From NCBI RefSeq assembly GCF_018129995.1, contig NZ_JAFCKS010000001.1, forward strand, positions 1,275,001 to 1,339,000: a DNA stretch of 64,000 nucleotides, read 5' to 3'. Source of the DNA: Bradyrhizobium sp. SZCCT0153 (GTDB taxonomy: Bacteria > Pseudomonadota > Alphaproteobacteria > Rhizobiales > Xanthobacteraceae). Below are positions 39,292 to 49,563 of this stretch, piece by piece; the stretch's first letter is position 1, and each line of letters opens with the position of its first letter. The notes under the pieces are model-generated. The model made no database searches and was not told the DNA's origin. It saw nothing but the letters and a program-made list of their open reading frames with translations. A program made the position numbers and the translations under genes.

Positions 39292-40434
39292 CTATGCCTG
39301 CTGCCGCAGCGCCGCAGGCAGGTCCTGCCGTCTGGACCAGGCGATGTAATAGGCGACCGCAGTCATCGCGGCGAAGCCAGCGATGCTCACCGCGATCTGC
39401 ATCACCACCAGGTTCGGGCCTGTGATCAGGATGAGATGCCCGGCGAAGGACAGGAAAACGGCGGCGCAAAAGACGGCGAGCCATTCTTCGCCGCAAGTGA
39501 TCACCGCCTGAAGCGGCTTCAATTGCAGGCCGGGATGATCGGCCGGAATGAGATGGGTCGCAAGGAAGGCGAGCGCGAGGAAGTGGACGATGCGGTAGGG
39601 CGCGAGGTTTTCCTTGTCGGTCGGCGCGATGCTGTCGAGGACGACGTCCGGCAGATAAACCGACAACGTCGGCGAATGCCGCATCAAGGTGAACGCCATC
39701 GCGAATACGAGATAGCTCCCAGCGAGGATCCGCAGCCAGGACATGCCGCGCAGCGCCCGCCCGGGCGCGCCCGTCACGGCGAACCAGCCGCCCAGCACCA
39801 TCAGCATCTGCCAGCACAGCGGATTGAAGGTCCATTCCTGGTCCGGATAGACCCGGAAATTCCAGTCGAACCAGCGCGCGGCAAGATACAGCGCGACCGA
39901 TGCGCCGAGCGTCAGGTTCGGCCACCGCAACAGCCCCCACAGCGCAAACGGAAAGAAAGCCATCAGCGGGATCATCAGCTGCAGCAGGTCGAGGTTCAGC
40001 GGTTCTTCCTGCAACACGAGGCCGCGGACCAGGGTGCGCAGCGGGTGGTCGAGAATGCCGGAGATGTTGTATTCGTGGATGATCTCGGGCGCCATCGATT
40101 GCGAGGCGACATAGGCGATGGTGTCGATATAGATCACGAACAGCACGACATAGGCGGCGTAGAGCCGCCAGACGCGGCGGAAGATTCGCGTTGCCGCGAC
40201 GACATAGCCGCGCTCCAGCGCCATCCTGCCGTGGATGATCGCGACGCCATAGCCCACCACGAACACGAACAGATCGGCTGCCCCGCTGAAGCCGAAATTG
40301 CGCAGCGTCAGCAGGTTGACGACGTTGTTCGGGATGTGATCGACGAACACCGACCAGTTGGCGATGCCGAGCGTCAAATACAGCCTGGCGTCGTGATGGA
40401 ATGCGGCGAGGTTCGCCTTGACGGACGGTTTCAT
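39292..40434 (-). CDS. OpgC-family membrane protein (acyltransferase-like)
   Basis: A 380-residue protein with about ten membrane helices and the OpgC domain. N-terminal landmarks are RLYLTLGIANWSVFVDHIPN, LLTLRNFGFSGAADLFVFVV and GYGVAIIHGRMALERGYV. OpgC proteins succinylate osmoregulated periplasmic glucans; in rhizobia these glucans matter for osmotic adaptation and host contact. The 186-bp gap upstream holds a 10-bp inverted repeat (AAAATTGCGC at 40539-40548, GCGCAATTTT at 40594-40603) that could be an operator. Confidence 0.9.
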   Translation of the reverse strand: MKPSVKANLAAFHHDARLYLTLGIANWSVFVDHIPNNVVNLLTLRNFGFSGAADLFVFVVGYGVAIIHGRMALERGYVVAATRIFRRVWRLYAAYVVLFVIYIDTIAYVASQSMAPEIIHEYNISGILDHPLRTLVRGLVLQEEPLNLDLLQLMIPLMAFFPFALWGLLRWPNLTLGASVALYLAARWFDWNFRVYPDQEWTFNPLCWQMLMVLGGWFAVTGAPGRALRGMSWLRILAGSYLVFAMAFTLMRHSPTLSVYLPDVVLDSIAPTDKENLAPYRIVHFLALAFLATHLIPADHPGLQLKPLQAVITCGEEWLAVFCAAVFLSFAGHLILITGPNLVVMQIAVSIAGFAAMTAVAYYIAWSRRQDLPAALRQQA

Positions 40435-40620
40435 TGAGTAAAATAGCTTTGGGAATCAGGGTGATGCTTTTACCGGCAACCACCTGCCTATCCGAGTAGC
40501 GTTTGCGTGAGCAGGGCCGGATTTGTCCCCGGTGGCGAAAAATTGCGCAGGCCCACCCCCAAACTTGCGCGAACCCGCTTATTCGACGCTGCGGCGCAAT
40601 TTTCAAACGCGCTCTGACCG

Positions 40621-41076
40621 CTACTCGGCGGGTTCAGCCGACGTCTCGTCGGGTACGCCGGCGCGGCTGGCCATGATTCCCAGGGCGACGCCGCCGATCG
40701 CCAGGATCGGCAGCAGCCGCTTGACCCCGATGGCGCGAGCGATCTGGAGTCCCGTTGCGAGCAGCATCGGGTCCGCGAGCATGCTCTGTGCCGCCGACTT
40801 CGCGGCGCGCTCGGCCGCGATGTGAGCTTGCTTGCGCAACTGACGCTTGTAAGCCCAATAACTCAGCGCCGCGGTCAGGGTCAGGAGAAAGAAGACGCCG
40901 GCACCGGCGAGGCAGGCCTGCACCGGACCATATTTTTCCAGCACCGAGATGAAGGCCGCTGCGCATAGAAAGCATGTGGTGATGAAGAGAGCGAACGCCG
41001 CGCCCGCAGCGAGCGAGGTCAGCCGCACGGTTGTGCCGGTGGATGCGCTGATCCCGTCGATGATGCGCTGAAACAT
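40621..41076 (-). CDS. Small inner-membrane protein with holin-like/DUF1469-like architecture
   Basis: A 151-residue protein with two adjacent membrane helices in the first half (LAAGAAFALFITTCFLCAAA and CLAGAGVFFLLTLTAALSYW), a basic, Ala-rich helical linker (KRQLRKQAHIAAERAAKSAA), and a short third hydrophobic stretch (LLPILAIGGVALGIMAS). The arrangement recalls phage-holin superfamily III/YqjE-like proteins; family assignment is tentative. AGGAG precedes the ATG at 41076. It follows the DUF883 gene on the same strand, like the yqjD-yqjE pair. Confidence 0.7.
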   Translation of the reverse strand: MFQRIIDGISASTGTTVRLTSLAAGAAFALFITTCFLCAAAFISVLEKYGPVQACLAGAGVFFLLTLTAALSYWAYKRQLRKQAHIAAERAAKSAAQSMLADPMLLATGLQIARAIGVKRLLPILAIGGVALGIMASRAGVPDETSAEPAE

Positions 41077-41167
41077 GGCCTTGCTCCTCAAATCCCCACA
41101 AGCCTGGTCGTCGCAACCGAGCCCCGGCGGCGCCGCAGCGCCGCCGTCTCGAAATCGATTTGCGACC

Positions 41168-41539
41168 TCAGCGGCGCCAGACCGCGCCGATCAGGAATCC
41201 AATTCCGAGCGCAAGCCCGACGGTCGCGAGCGGCCGCTGCGTGATCGCGTCCTCCAGCGTCTCCTCGATCGAGCCGTAGGCCTCCTGTGCCGCGTCCATC
41301 ATCGCGCTGCCGCGCTCCGACACGTCGTCGATCGCGGAATCCACGTTCTCGCGCGCCTGGCGGTAGCCGCGGCGGGCCTGCTTGCTGGAGGAGTTGGCAA
41401 AAGTATTGAGCGCGTCGGTGATCTGATCGGTGAGGGCGGCGATATCGCTTTTCACGGCTGCTACATCCTTCTCGAGGCGTTCTCTGGTGGCTTTGTCGGT
41501 CCAGTCTCTCATCCCGGCTTCGGCATTGGTCGTGGACAT
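41168..41539 (-). CDS. DUF883 (ElaB/YqjD-like) membrane-anchored protein
   Basis: A 123-residue protein with a long amphipathic, probably coiled-coil region (LEKDVAAVKSDIAALTDQIT and onward, residues about 20-95) and one C-terminal anchor helix with the glycine-rich motif PLATVGLALGIGFLIGAVWR. This is the DUF883 pattern; E. coli YqjD and ElaB are tail-anchored and bind ribosomes in stationary phase. A two-helix membrane protein gene follows it. Confidence 0.88.
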   Translation of the reverse strand: MSTTNAEAGMRDWTDKATRERLEKDVAAVKSDIAALTDQITDALNTFANSSSKQARRGYRQARENVDSAIDDVSERGSAMMDAAQEAYGSIEETLEDAITQRPLATVGLALGIGFLIGAVWRR

Positions 41540-41617
41540 CAGGAGCTCCGAGCTGTTGACGGCTGAGATAGCCGGAAAACGTTTCGTCGTCGGGTAAGTT
41601 CCGTTCGCGGAAACCAG

Positions 41618-42730
41618 TCAGTCCTGCGGAAGCTGCGGCGAATCCTGCGGCAGCAGATGCTCCTTCAGGATCAGGGCGACGATCAGCAGCGGCGACGATA
41701 GAAACGCGCCCATCGGGCCCCACAGCCAGGTCCAGAACGCCAGCGCGAGCAGCACGGCGAGCGCGTTGAGCTCCAGCCGCCGGCCGATGATGGTCGGCGT
41801 GAGGAAATGTCCCTCCAGGAAGGTAAGGCCGCCGAAGGCGAGCGCCGCCATCAGGCCGCCGCTGACGGTCGGGAAGGTGACAAGTCCCACCACGACCAGA
41901 ATGACGAACATTGCGACCGGTCCGATGATCGGAATGAAATTGAGGGTGGCCGCGAGGGCGCCGAGGCCGGCCGGATTGGGCATGCCGGTGAGTGCGCAGA
42001 CAATGCCGGCGGCGACGCCGACGCCGACATTGATGAGGGTCACGGTCAGGAGGTAGTTGCCGAGATGGACTTCGATCTCGTTGAGGATGCGCAGGGTGCG
42101 CAGCCGTGCGTCATGATCGCCGAAGGTCATGATCATCGCCCGCCGCAGATCGCGCCAGCTGGCGATGAACAGGATCAGGGTAACGAAAAACAGCAGGAAT
42201 TCGGTAAAGGTCGGTGACAGGAATTCGATCGTCGGCTGCACCCACTCGAATTTCGGCATTTGAAGGCTGGGCAAACCCTCCGAGCCGCCGAGCATCGCCT
42301 GCAGCTCCCGCCACAGCGCCAGCGGCCGGTCGAACACGTGCAGCTTGTCCTTCAACTTCGCGCCGAGTTCGGGCAGGCGCGAGCTCCATTCCATCGCAGG
42401 CGAGGCGATCAGCGCGACGACGAAGCCGACCAGGGTGGTCACCGCGATCACGATCAGCGCGGCGGCGAGCCCTCGCGGCACTTTCCGCTTCTCCAGGAAG
42501 GTCGCCGCCGGCGAGAGCATCGTGCCGGTAACGAAGGCCATCACCACCGGCAGAAAGAACGCCCTTCCGAGATAGAGCACCGTGACGATTGCGATGAGGA
42601 GCAGCCCGGCCAGCGCGAATGCGACGAATTCGGTGCGGCGTATCACCGGCGGAAGTTCGCCCGGTCTCTCGGGAAGCGGAGTGCCCTCGCCATTGCCGGG
42701 AATGGGACGTTCACTGGGGAGGACGCGCAC
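41618..42730 (-). CDS. AI-2E family transporter
   Basis: A 370-residue polytopic membrane protein of the AI-2E (YdiK/PerM/TqsA) family. After a polar Pro-rich N-terminus, paired helices begin at about residue 35 (FVAFALAGLLLIAIVTVLYL). Conserved features include LGRAFFLPVVMAFVTGTMLS, the central soluble loop with LPSLQMPKFEWVQPTIEFLS, and a C-terminal GPMGAFLSSPLLIVALILKE. Members export small molecules or act as Na+/H+ antiporters; the substrate is unknown. The start is GTG. Confidence 0.92.
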   Translation of the reverse strand: MRVLPSERPIPGNGEGTPLPERPGELPPVIRRTEFVAFALAGLLLIAIVTVLYLGRAFFLPVVMAFVTGTMLSPAATFLEKRKVPRGLAAALIVIAVTTLVGFVVALIASPAMEWSSRLPELGAKLKDKLHVFDRPLALWRELQAMLGGSEGLPSLQMPKFEWVQPTIEFLSPTFTEFLLFFVTLILFIASWRDLRRAMIMTFGDHDARLRTLRILNEIEVHLGNYLLTVTLINVGVGVAAGIVCALTGMPNPAGLGALAATLNFIPIIGPVAMFVILVVVGLVTFPTVSGGLMAALAFGGLTFLEGHFLTPTIIGRRLELNALAVLLALAFWTWLWGPMGAFLSSPLLIVALILKEHLLPQDSPQLPQD

Positions 42731-42937
42731 AATACTTCTCCGGCACGGAAACTACGGTCGGCGCCCATCGACGCCTAAGGAACGTGCGAGCGCGGCTCCG
42801 GTTCCATCGCGGCTTCGTGAAGGGACGATCGCTCGACTGTGACGCGGCTGCCGCATTCCGCGGCGGAACTTGTAGCGGCTCGGCCGCGTTTGATGGAAAG
42901 CGCATCACCCTGATGCAGGCATCCTACGGGGCAGCCC

Positions 42938-43744
42938 ATGACGAAGTTCTCTGCAGTCCGACGCCGCTTTTCGCCGCGCCGCATCTCCGCTCTCGCGTTC
43001 GCAACCGCCTTGCTGGCCGTGCCTTTCGGCGCCGCAAGCGCGCAGACCCTCGGCTATATGCCGATGCAGCCTCAAGCCTATTCGCCACAGGCCTATCCGC
43101 AGGATCAGGGCTATTCAAGCCAGGGCTATGCAAGCCAAGGCTATGCAAGTCAGGAATCGCAGGCGCCCGACGAGGATGCCGCGCTTCCCGATCGCCTGCG
43201 CAAGCAGATCGTCAGCTTCGACCGGAGCGAGCCCGCCGGCACCATCGTCATCGATACCAACAACACCTATCTCTACTACGTGCTCGGCCAGGGACGCGCC
43301 ATTCGCTATGGCGTCGGCGTCGGCCGCGAGGGCTTCACCTGGTCGGGTGTGCAGAGCGTCAGCCGCAAGGCGGAATGGCCGGACTGGCATCCGCCGGCCG
43401 AGATGATCGCGCGCCAGCCCTATCTGCCGCGCTTCGTCGCAGGCGGCCCCGGTAATCCGCTCGGCGCGCGTGCGATGTATCTCGGTTCGAGCGAATACCG
43501 CATCCACGGCACCAACGATCCCACCACGATCGGCAAGTTCGTCTCGTCCGGCTGCATCCGCATGACCAACGAGGACGTCACCGACCTGTTCAGCCGCGTC
43601 AGTGTCGGCGCCAAGGTCGTGGTGCTCCCGAAGAACGCCCCGCTGATGGCGAAAGGCAGCGATCCCGTGCGCAAGCGCTCGCCGGTGACGACGCTGCCCT
43701 CGGGCCGGCAGGCCCTGAACATTTCGACGTCGGCCGTGAACTGA
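42938..43744 (+). CDS. L,D-transpeptidase (YkuD domain)
   Basis: A 268-residue exported enzyme that makes 3-3 cross-links in peptidoglycan or links outer-membrane proteins to it. The signal peptide (RISALAFATALLAVPFGAAS) is followed by a Tyr/Gln/Ser/Pro-rich linker with repeats (SPQAY, QGYSS, SQGYASQGYAS), then the YkuD domain (about 100-240). The active site is clear: the His in YRIHGTNDP and the catalytic Cys in SSGCIRMTNEDV. It is followed 17 bp later by a DUF2865 gene. Confidence 0.94.
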   Translation: MTKFSAVRRRFSPRRISALAFATALLAVPFGAASAQTLGYMPMQPQAYSPQAYPQDQGYSSQGYASQGYASQESQAPDEDAALPDRLRKQIVSFDRSEPAGTIVIDTNNTYLYYVLGQGRAIRYGVGVGREGFTWSGVQSVSRKAEWPDWHPPAEMIARQPYLPRFVAGGPGNPLGARAMYLGSSEYRIHGTNDPTTIGKFVSSGCIRMTNEDVTDLFSRVSVGAKVVVLPKNAPLMAKGSDPVRKRSPVTTLPSGRQALNISTSAVN

Positions 43745-43761
43745 GAGTTGAGTGAGGTCAC

Positions 43762-44415
43762 ATGAAGAGACGTTCGATCGGCAGACTGGCCGGCGGCGCG
43801 GCGGCGTTCCTCGCCGTCGCCTCCTTCGGCTTCGCGCTGACGCCGCCGGCGCATGCGGAGGACTTTTTCTCGGCGCTGTTCGGCGGCTTCCGCGGGCGGC
43901 CGGCGCCGGAGATCCGCATGCCGTTCCCGACCGATGACATGCCGCGTTACGACACGCCGCGGCAGCGGACCTCCTATGGCGGCGGCACGGCCTATTGCGT
44001 GCGCGGCTGCGACGGGCGTTATTTCCCGGCGCAGGGGAATGATGCCGAGAGCAAGGCGCAGTCCTGCAAGAGCTTCTGCCCCGCTTCCGAAACCTCACTG
44101 GTCTATGGCAGCGATATCGACGACGCCACGACGGACAAGGGAAAATCCTACTCCGACCTGCCGAACGCCTTCCGGTATCGCAACGAGATCGTGGCGGGCT
44201 GCACCTGCAACGGCAAGGATCCGGCCGGGCTCGCCCAGGTCAAGATCGACGCCGATCCCACCTTGCGCAAGGGTGACATCGTCGCGGGCGCCGACGGCCT
44301 AGTGGTCGCCAGCCGCAATGCCAACGCCAGCCGCGGCGTCGCAATGAACTTCTCCCCGCTGCCGGATTCGGTGCGCGCAAGATTCCGCCAGGTGCCGGTG
44401 GTGGCGAAGGAGTAG
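43762..44415 (+). CDS. DUF2865 domain protein, exported
   Basis: A 217-residue exported protein. The signal peptide is RLAGGAAAFLAVASFGFALT, ending near AHAED. The DUF2865 domain (about residues 60-180) contains conserved cysteines in YCVRGCDGRYFP, QSCKSFCPASET and AGCTCNGKDP, probably as disulfides in the periplasm. The family is common in Rhizobiales and its function is unknown. Its position after an L,D-transpeptidase suggests an envelope role. Confidence 0.88.
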   Translation: MKRRSIGRLAGGAAAFLAVASFGFALTPPAHAEDFFSALFGGFRGRPAPEIRMPFPTDDMPRYDTPRQRTSYGGGTAYCVRGCDGRYFPAQGNDAESKAQSCKSFCPASETSLVYGSDIDDATTDKGKSYSDLPNAFRYRNEIVAGCTCNGKDPAGLAQVKIDADPTLRKGDIVAGADGLVVASRNANASRGVAMNFSPLPDSVRARFRQVPVVAKE

Positions 44416-44423
44416 GCCCCACC

Positions 44424-44556
44424 GTCGTCCGGGCGAAAGCCAGGACCAGTTACCCCCAATGCCGATGTGGCGCGACGCCGCTAACCACCAGCCTACCTCT
44501 TGCAGAGGATGGTGGTTATGGGTCCTGGCTTTCGCCAGGCGAAAGCCAGGACGACG
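44424..44556. repeat. Palindromic repeat element
   Basis: GTCGTCCGGGCGAAAGCCAG at 44424-44443 (running on to 44446) and the stretch at 44521-44556 (GGTCCTGGCTTTCGCC, then AGGCGAAAGCCAGGACGACG) are inverted copies of one another. A second hairpin (TAACCACC and GGTGGTTA) lies between them. This is a REP-type intergenic repeat; it lies between the convergent DUF2865 and chemoreceptor genes, where its hairpins may stop transcription from both sides. Confidence 0.75.
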
Positions 44557-44579
44557 CCGAGCGTGTCGCTGACGCAGCC

Positions 44580-46673
44580 CTACGCCGCGCGGATCTTGCC
44601 GAGGAAGTCGCTGACCTCATGGCCGAGCTGGCGGCTCTGGCTGTCCAGCATCTCCGAGGCGCTCTTCACGTTGTCGGCGGCAGCGGCGGCAGCGTCCGCA
44701 TCGGCTTTGACGCCGGTGATGTTGTCCGAGACGTTCTTGGTGCCCTGCGCCGCAAACTGCGTGCTGCGGGTGATCTCCTGGGTCGCCGCGCCCTGCTCCT
44801 GCACGGCGGCGGCAATCGCGGTCGCGACCTCGTTGACCTCGCCGATGATGCCGCCGATGGTCTGGATCGCGTTGATGGCCTCGCCCGCGACCTTCTGGAT
44901 GTCGGCGATCTGCTCTGAGATTTCCTCGGTCGCCTTCGCGGTCTGGCTCGCCAGCGACTTCACCTCGGAGGCGACCACGGCAAAGCCGCGGCCGGCTTCG
45001 CCGGCGCGCGCCGCTTCGATCGTGGCGTTGAGCGCGAGCAGATTGGTCTGCTGTGCGATGGTGTTGATCAGGCCGACCACCTCGCCGATGCGCCCGGCGG
45101 ACTTCGCCAGGCCCTGCACGGTGCCGTCGGTCTCGCTTGCCTGCGTGACGGCGCGGCCGGCGATGCCCGCGGCATGCGCGGCCTGCTGGCTGATGTCGTT
45201 GATTGAAGCCGAGAGCTCTTCGGCGGCGGCGGCGACGCTGTCGACGCTCATGGAGGCGTCGTTGGAGGCCTTGCCGGCGACCTGGACGCGGTCGTTGGTC
45301 TGGCGCGATACCGCGGACAGGTCGCCCGAGGTCTTGCGCATCTCGCCGGAAGCCTCGCTCAATTCGCCCAGCGTCTTGCGCACCGCGCCCTCGAATTCGC
45401 CGACATAGGCTTCGACCGCGCGCTGGCGCGCGACGGCGTCCGCATTGCGCTCGCGCTCGTGCTCTTCGATCTTGAGCTTGTCGGTCGCCTGCTGCTTGAA
45501 GGTCTCCAGCGCGCCTGCGAGCGCGCCGATCTCGTCGTTGCGGCCGAGATAGCCGCTGTCGACGGCAAGGTCGCCGCCGGCGACCTTCAGCATGGCGTCA
45601 CGGATGGTGTTGAGCGGAGTGATGACGCGGCGGCTGACCAGCATGATCGCGCCGACGGCAAGGCCGATGGCGAGCGCCAGAAGTGCGAGCTGCATGACGA
45701 GTGCGCGTTGAGCTGCGTCGCGCTGTTCCAGCGTATGGCTCTTGGCGGCGTCGAGCGCGGTTTCGGCGACGGCAACCGCGGCGGCCAGACGGCCCACCGT
45801 CACCGGTGTCCATTGGTTCGCCGTCATCTCGGCCTTCTCACCCTTGGCAAGCGTATCGGCGAGGCGATCACGGAGCGCCAGATATTGCGGATCGAAATAG
45901 GCGGTCTTGACCGTCGCCAGGGCGGACGACAGTGCGGGCGGGAGCTGCATGCCCGACGCCGACAATTCCAGCGCCTTCCACATTGCGGCGGTTCCGCCGA
46001 CGAATTGGGTATAGGCGAGGCGGGCCTCCGGCGCCATACGGCCGGCGTTGAGTCCGGTCGAGATGATCAGCGACGCTTCGCCCCCGGTATTGCGCAACAG
46101 CCAGGCGCTCTGCTTGATCGACAGCAGCTGATCGATCGCCGCATCCTGGTGGTTGACGGTGGCGGCCAGGACGTTCGAGAGCTTGTCCAGTGTGTCCAGC
46201 AGGCCCTGCGTCGTCTCCATATACTCCTTCGGCAGGCCTGCGCGGCGCTGGTCCTTGGGCTTGGCGACGTCCTCCCAGAACTGCTTCTGCTCCTCGGTCA
46301 GCAATTTGAAGAGGCGCGCGAGCTCCGGCACCAGCGTGCCGGACTGCGGAAAGTCCATGGTCGGCAGCAGCTCGACCGCGCGTGCCATCGCCGGCATCTG
46401 GGCGTCCCGGATCGAGCGCAGATATTTCTCGATCTCGCCATCCATGGGCACGGTCGCGTTCAGCAGGCGGTTGGTGGTCGAGCGATCGGTGCGCAGATTG
46501 TGCATCGCCTTGAACAGATCGGCGGAGGCGTCCGCGATCCGCGAGATGCGATTGGCAGTCTGGAGGCGATCCCACGACTCATGGGCCGTCAGCGAGAGCG
46601 CGATCACCACGCAGATCGACGTAATCGCGATCACCGCCTTCAGCAGCACGGATACGGTCAGACGATTCAGCAT
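44580..46673 (-). CDS. Methyl-accepting chemotaxis protein
   Basis: A 697-residue chemoreceptor. A first helix ([20 protein letters not shown], about 9-28) and a second ([20 protein letters not shown], about 330) bracket a large periplasmic, mostly helical sensor domain of about 300 residues. A HAMP domain ([20 protein letters not shown]) and the signalling domain follow, with the conserved hairpin tip segment [20 protein letters not shown] near residue 570. The start at 46673 is preceded by GGGGGA and directly leads into the first helix. It stands alone, with no che genes nearby. Confidence 0.95.
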   Translation of the reverse strand: MLNRLTVSVLLKAVIAITSICVVIALSLTAHESWDRLQTANRISRIADASADLFKAMHNLRTDRSTTNRLLNATVPMDGEIEKYLRSIRDAQMPAMARAVELLPTMDFPQSGTLVPELARLFKLLTEEQKQFWEDVAKPKDQRRAGLPKEYMETTQGLLDTLDKLSNVLAATVNHQDAAIDQLLSIKQSAWLLRNTGGEASLIISTGLNAGRMAPEARLAYTQFVGGTAAMWKALELSASGMQLPPALSSALATVKTAYFDPQYLALRDRLADTLAKGEKAEMTANQWTPVTVGRLAAAVAVAETALDAAKSHTLEQRDAAQRALVMQLALLALAIGLAVGAIMLVSRRVITPLNTIRDAMLKVAGGDLAVDSGYLGRNDEIGALAGALETFKQQATDKLKIEEHERERNADAVARQRAVEAYVGEFEGAVRKTLGELSEASGEMRKTSGDLSAVSRQTNDRVQVAGKASNDASMSVDSVAAAAEELSASINDISQQAAHAAGIAGRAVTQASETDGTVQGLAKSAGRIGEVVGLINTIAQQTNLLALNATIEAARAGEAGRGFAVVASEVKSLASQTAKATEEISEQIADIQKVAGEAINAIQTIGGIIGEVNEVATAIAAAVQEQGAATQEITRSTQFAAQGTKNVSDNITGVKADADAAAAAADNVKSASEMLDSQSRQLGHEVSDFLGKIRAA

Positions 46674-46943
46674 CGAAGTCCCCCAAATTCCCATTGCAAA
46701 GTTCGTGAAGACGCCCGGCAACATCGACAAGCGGGGGCGCGGCAGATCGGCAATCGCATGCCGTTGCCCCTCGGGGGGCCAAACGGTTTCTGCATCTGAA
46801 AGGAAAAGGGTAAAGTTTTAGACAGTTGGGCTGCCGGTAGAAGTACGTATTTACCAAAAGTTGCAATGGGTTGCCCGAATGGAACCGGCGCGCGAGATAG
46901 GCGTTAGGATATCGTTAGCAATCTGCCTGAAGGGGGCCTCGCG

Positions 46944-47099
46944 ATGCTGGTCGGCGTACTCGTCACCTTTCTCGTCGTCATTCTCGTGCTCTATCTCATC
47001 AACATGTTGCCGATGGACGGCCGCGCCAAGCAGATCGCGCGCGTTGTCGTCATCATCATCGGCATCGTGTCGCTGCTGAAATATCTCGCAGTGTTTTAG
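46944..47099 (+). CDS. 51-residue membrane protein, Thivi_2564-like
   Basis: A small protein below usual cut-offs, with GGGGG about 8 bases before the ATG. It consists of two hydrophobic helices (VGVLVTFLVVILVLYLINML and VVVIIIGIVSLLKYLAVF) around a short polar turn, MDGRAKQIAR. This matches my memory of the Thivi_2564 family of small membrane proteins, function unknown. A terminator follows at 47121. The 270 bp between the chemoreceptor start and this gene hold no other gene, only the presumed divergent promoters. Confidence 0.75.
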   Translation: MLVGVLVTFLVVILVLYLINMLPMDGRAKQIARVVVIIIGIVSLLKYLAVF

Positions 47100-47120
47100 C
47101 GGGGCTTAGGGTCCCCAAAC

Positions 47121-47150
47121 AAAAAAGCCCCGGCGTGAGCCGGGGCTTTT
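47121..47150. terminator. Bidirectional rho-independent terminator
   Basis: AAAAAAGCCCCGGC-GTGA-GCCGGGGCTTTT is a 10-bp GC-rich stem with A and T runs on the two sides. It ends the small membrane-protein gene on plus and malate synthase G on minus. Confidence 0.9.
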
Positions 47151-47169
47151 GGTGTTTGCGTATCCGGGC

Positions 47170-49335
47170 TTAACCCGCTGCCTTGGCCTCGCGGCGGCGG
47201 GCGGTCAGGATGTATTCGGTGTAGCCGTTCGGCTGCTCGCGGCCCTTGAAGATAAGGTCGCAGGCGGCCTTGAAAGCGACGCCGTCGAAGGCTGGCGCCA
47301 TCGGCTTGTAGATGGCATCGCCGGCGTTCTGCTTGTCGACGACGACCGCCATGCGCTTGAGCGATTCCATCACCTGCGCTTCGGTGATGACGCCCTGGTG
47401 CAGCCAGTTGGCGAGGTGCTGGCTGGAGATGCGCAAAGTGGCACGGTCTTCCATCAGGCCGACATCGTGGATGTCGGGCACCTTGGAGCAACCGACGCCC
47501 TGGTCGATCCAGCGCACGACATAGCCCAGAATGCCCTGGCAGTTGTTGTCGATCTCCTGCTTGACGTCATCGGGCGCCCAGTTCGACTTCGACACCGGAA
47601 TGGTGAGGATGTCCGACAGTTTCGCCCGCGGCCCGCCCTTGGTCAGCTCCTCTTGGCGCGCGGTGACGTTGACCTGGTGATAGTGCAGGGCGTGCAGCGT
47701 CGCCGCGGTCGGCGAGGGCACCCAGGCGGTGGTGGCGCCGGCCTGCGGATGAGCGAGCTTCTGTTGCAGCATGTCCGCCATCTTGTCGGGCGCGGCCCAC
47801 ATGCCCTTGCCGATCTGGGCATGGCCGGGCAGGCCACAGGTCAGGCCCATGTCGACGTTCCAGTCCTCGTAGGCCTTGATCCAGGCCTGCGCCTTCATCT
47901 CGTTCTTGCGGATCATGGGACCGGCTTCCATCGAGGTGTGGATCTCGTCGCCGGTGCGGTCGAGGAAGCCGGTGTTGATGAACATGATGCGCTTGGAGGC
48001 GCGCTGGATGCAGGCCTTGAGGTTGACGGTGGTGCGCCGCTCCTCGTCCATGATGCCGACCTTGAGCGTGTTCTCGGGCAGGCCCAGCATCTTCTCGACA
48101 CGGTCGAAGATCTCGCAGGTCAGCGACACCTCGTCCGGGCCGTGCATCTTCGGCTTGACGATATAGGCCGATCCCGTGCGGCTGTTCTTGGTCTTCGAGT
48201 TGCCCTTGAGGTCGTGGATCGCAAGCAGGCCCGAGACGGCGGCATCGAGCAGGCCTTCCGGAATCTCCTCGCCGGCTTCGTCCAGCACCGCGTCGGTGAA
48301 CATGTGGTGACCGCAATTGCGCATCAGCAGCAGGCTGCGGCCGTGCAGCTTGACCTCGCTTTTGCCGTCCGGCGTCTTGTAGCTGCGGTCGGCGTTGAGC
48401 GCGCGCGTCAGCGTCTTGCCGCCCTTCTCGAAATCGGCCGACAGCGTGCCGTTCATCAGGCCGAGCGTGTTGCGGTAGACCAACACCTTGTCTTCGGCAT
48501 CGACGGCGGCGACCGAGTCCTCCATGTCGAGGATGGTGGAGACCGCCGATTCCATGATCATGTCGGCGACGCCGGCCGGATCGTCCTTGCCGATCGTGCT
48601 GCTGCGGTCGATCTTCACTTCGACATGCAGGCCGTTATTGGCGAGCAGCACCGCGCTCGGCGCGGCCGCTTCGCCCTGAAAGCCGGCGAATTGTGCGGCG
48701 TTCTTCAGCGCGGTGGCGTTGCCGCTCTTGAGTTTCACCGCGAGCTGGCCCGCGACGATACTGTAGGCGGTGACGTCGGTGTGGCTGCCGGTCGCGAGCG
48801 GCACGGCGGCATCGAGGAATGCCTTGGCCTTGGCGATCACCTTGTCGCCGCGCGCCTTGTTGTAACCCTTGCCGCTCTCGGAAGGATCGTGCGCGATCGC
48901 GTCGGTGCCGTAGAAGGCGTCGTAGAGCGAACCCCAGCGCGCATTCGCAGCGTTCAGTGCATAGCGCGCATTGGTGAGGGGCACGACGAGCTGCGGGCCG
49001 CAGATCTTGCCGATCTCCTCGTCCACATTGGCGGTCTCGACCTTCTGCGTCGCAGGTTCAGGGACGAGATAGCCGATCTCCTTCAGGAAGGCGGTGTAGG
49101 CGTTGAGGTCGAACGCCTTGCCCTTGTTGGCGCGGTGCCAGTCGTCGATCTTGGCCTGCAGCGTGTCGCGGAATGCGAGCAGCGACCTGTTCTTCGGCCC
49201 CAGCTCCTTGATGATGGCGGCGAGTCCGGCCCAGAACGCATCCGGCGCGATCCCCGTTTTCGGGGCCGCTTCCTTGGCGATGAAATCGAACAGGACGGGA
49301 GCGATCTTCAATCCGTGGGCGTCGACGCGTTTCAT
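47170..49335 (-). CDS. glcB: Malate synthase G
   Basis: A 721-residue monomeric malate synthase that condenses glyoxylate with acetyl-CoA to malate. The length is that of the G isoform (about 720). Landmarks are the N-terminal [20 protein letters not shown], the clasp region, the TIM-barrel segments [18 protein letters not shown] and [20 protein letters not shown], and [15 protein letters not shown]. The start at 49335 excludes an upstream extension of low-probability residues. Isocitrate lyase is not in the window, so the gene serves glyoxylate or glycolate use together with genes elsewhere. Confidence 0.96.
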   Translation of the reverse strand: MKRVDAHGLKIAPVLFDFIAKEAAPKTGIAPDAFWAGLAAIIKELGPKNRSLLAFRDTLQAKIDDWHRANKGKAFDLNAYTAFLKEIGYLVPEPATQKVETANVDEEIGKICGPQLVVPLTNARYALNAANARWGSLYDAFYGTDAIAHDPSESGKGYNKARGDKVIAKAKAFLDAAVPLATGSHTDVTAYSIVAGQLAVKLKSGNATALKNAAQFAGFQGEAAAPSAVLLANNGLHVEVKIDRSSTIGKDDPAGVADMIMESAVSTILDMEDSVAAVDAEDKVLVYRNTLGLMNGTLSADFEKGGKTLTRALNADRSYKTPDGKSEVKLHGRSLLLMRNCGHHMFTDAVLDEAGEEIPEGLLDAAVSGLLAIHDLKGNSKTKNSRTGSAYIVKPKMHGPDEVSLTCEIFDRVEKMLGLPENTLKVGIMDEERRTTVNLKACIQRASKRIMFINTGFLDRTGDEIHTSMEAGPMIRKNEMKAQAWIKAYEDWNVDMGLTCGLPGHAQIGKGMWAAPDKMADMLQQKLAHPQAGATTAWVPSPTAATLHALHYHQVNVTARQEELTKGGPRAKLSDILTIPVSKSNWAPDDVKQEIDNNCQGILGYVVRWIDQGVGCSKVPDIHDVGLMEDRATLRISSQHLANWLHQGVITEAQVMESLKRMAVVVDKQNAGDAIYKPMAPAFDGVAFKAACDLIFKGREQPNGYTEYILTARRREAKAAG

Positions 49336-49563
49336 GATGGTCTTTCTTGTTTGAAATGGCTGTTTTTGGCTGCTTTTGACCCGACAGCAGCAAAATGCGC
49401 CCACTGGGAGCGGCTTTCGGCCCTATTAGCCCCAAAATCGGGGCCGTGAGAAGGCCCCCGACGCCTGTCAAAATGTCAAGAAGGGGGTGGCCGGACCCGC
49501 GCTGCCTGCAGTTTGCGCACGGTGAATGCGGCTGAGCACACTCGGCTCCCTCCCCCGCAGGGT

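Noticed and set aside
40539-40603. Inverted repeat before opgC considered as a terminator
   Set aside because: The arms are 45 bases apart and there is no T run; it is kept only as a possible operator in the opgC entry.
47149-49449. A 766-codon open frame on the plus strand
   Set aside because: It is antisense to malate synthase G, which matches its family over the full length. The product has no recognisable domain.
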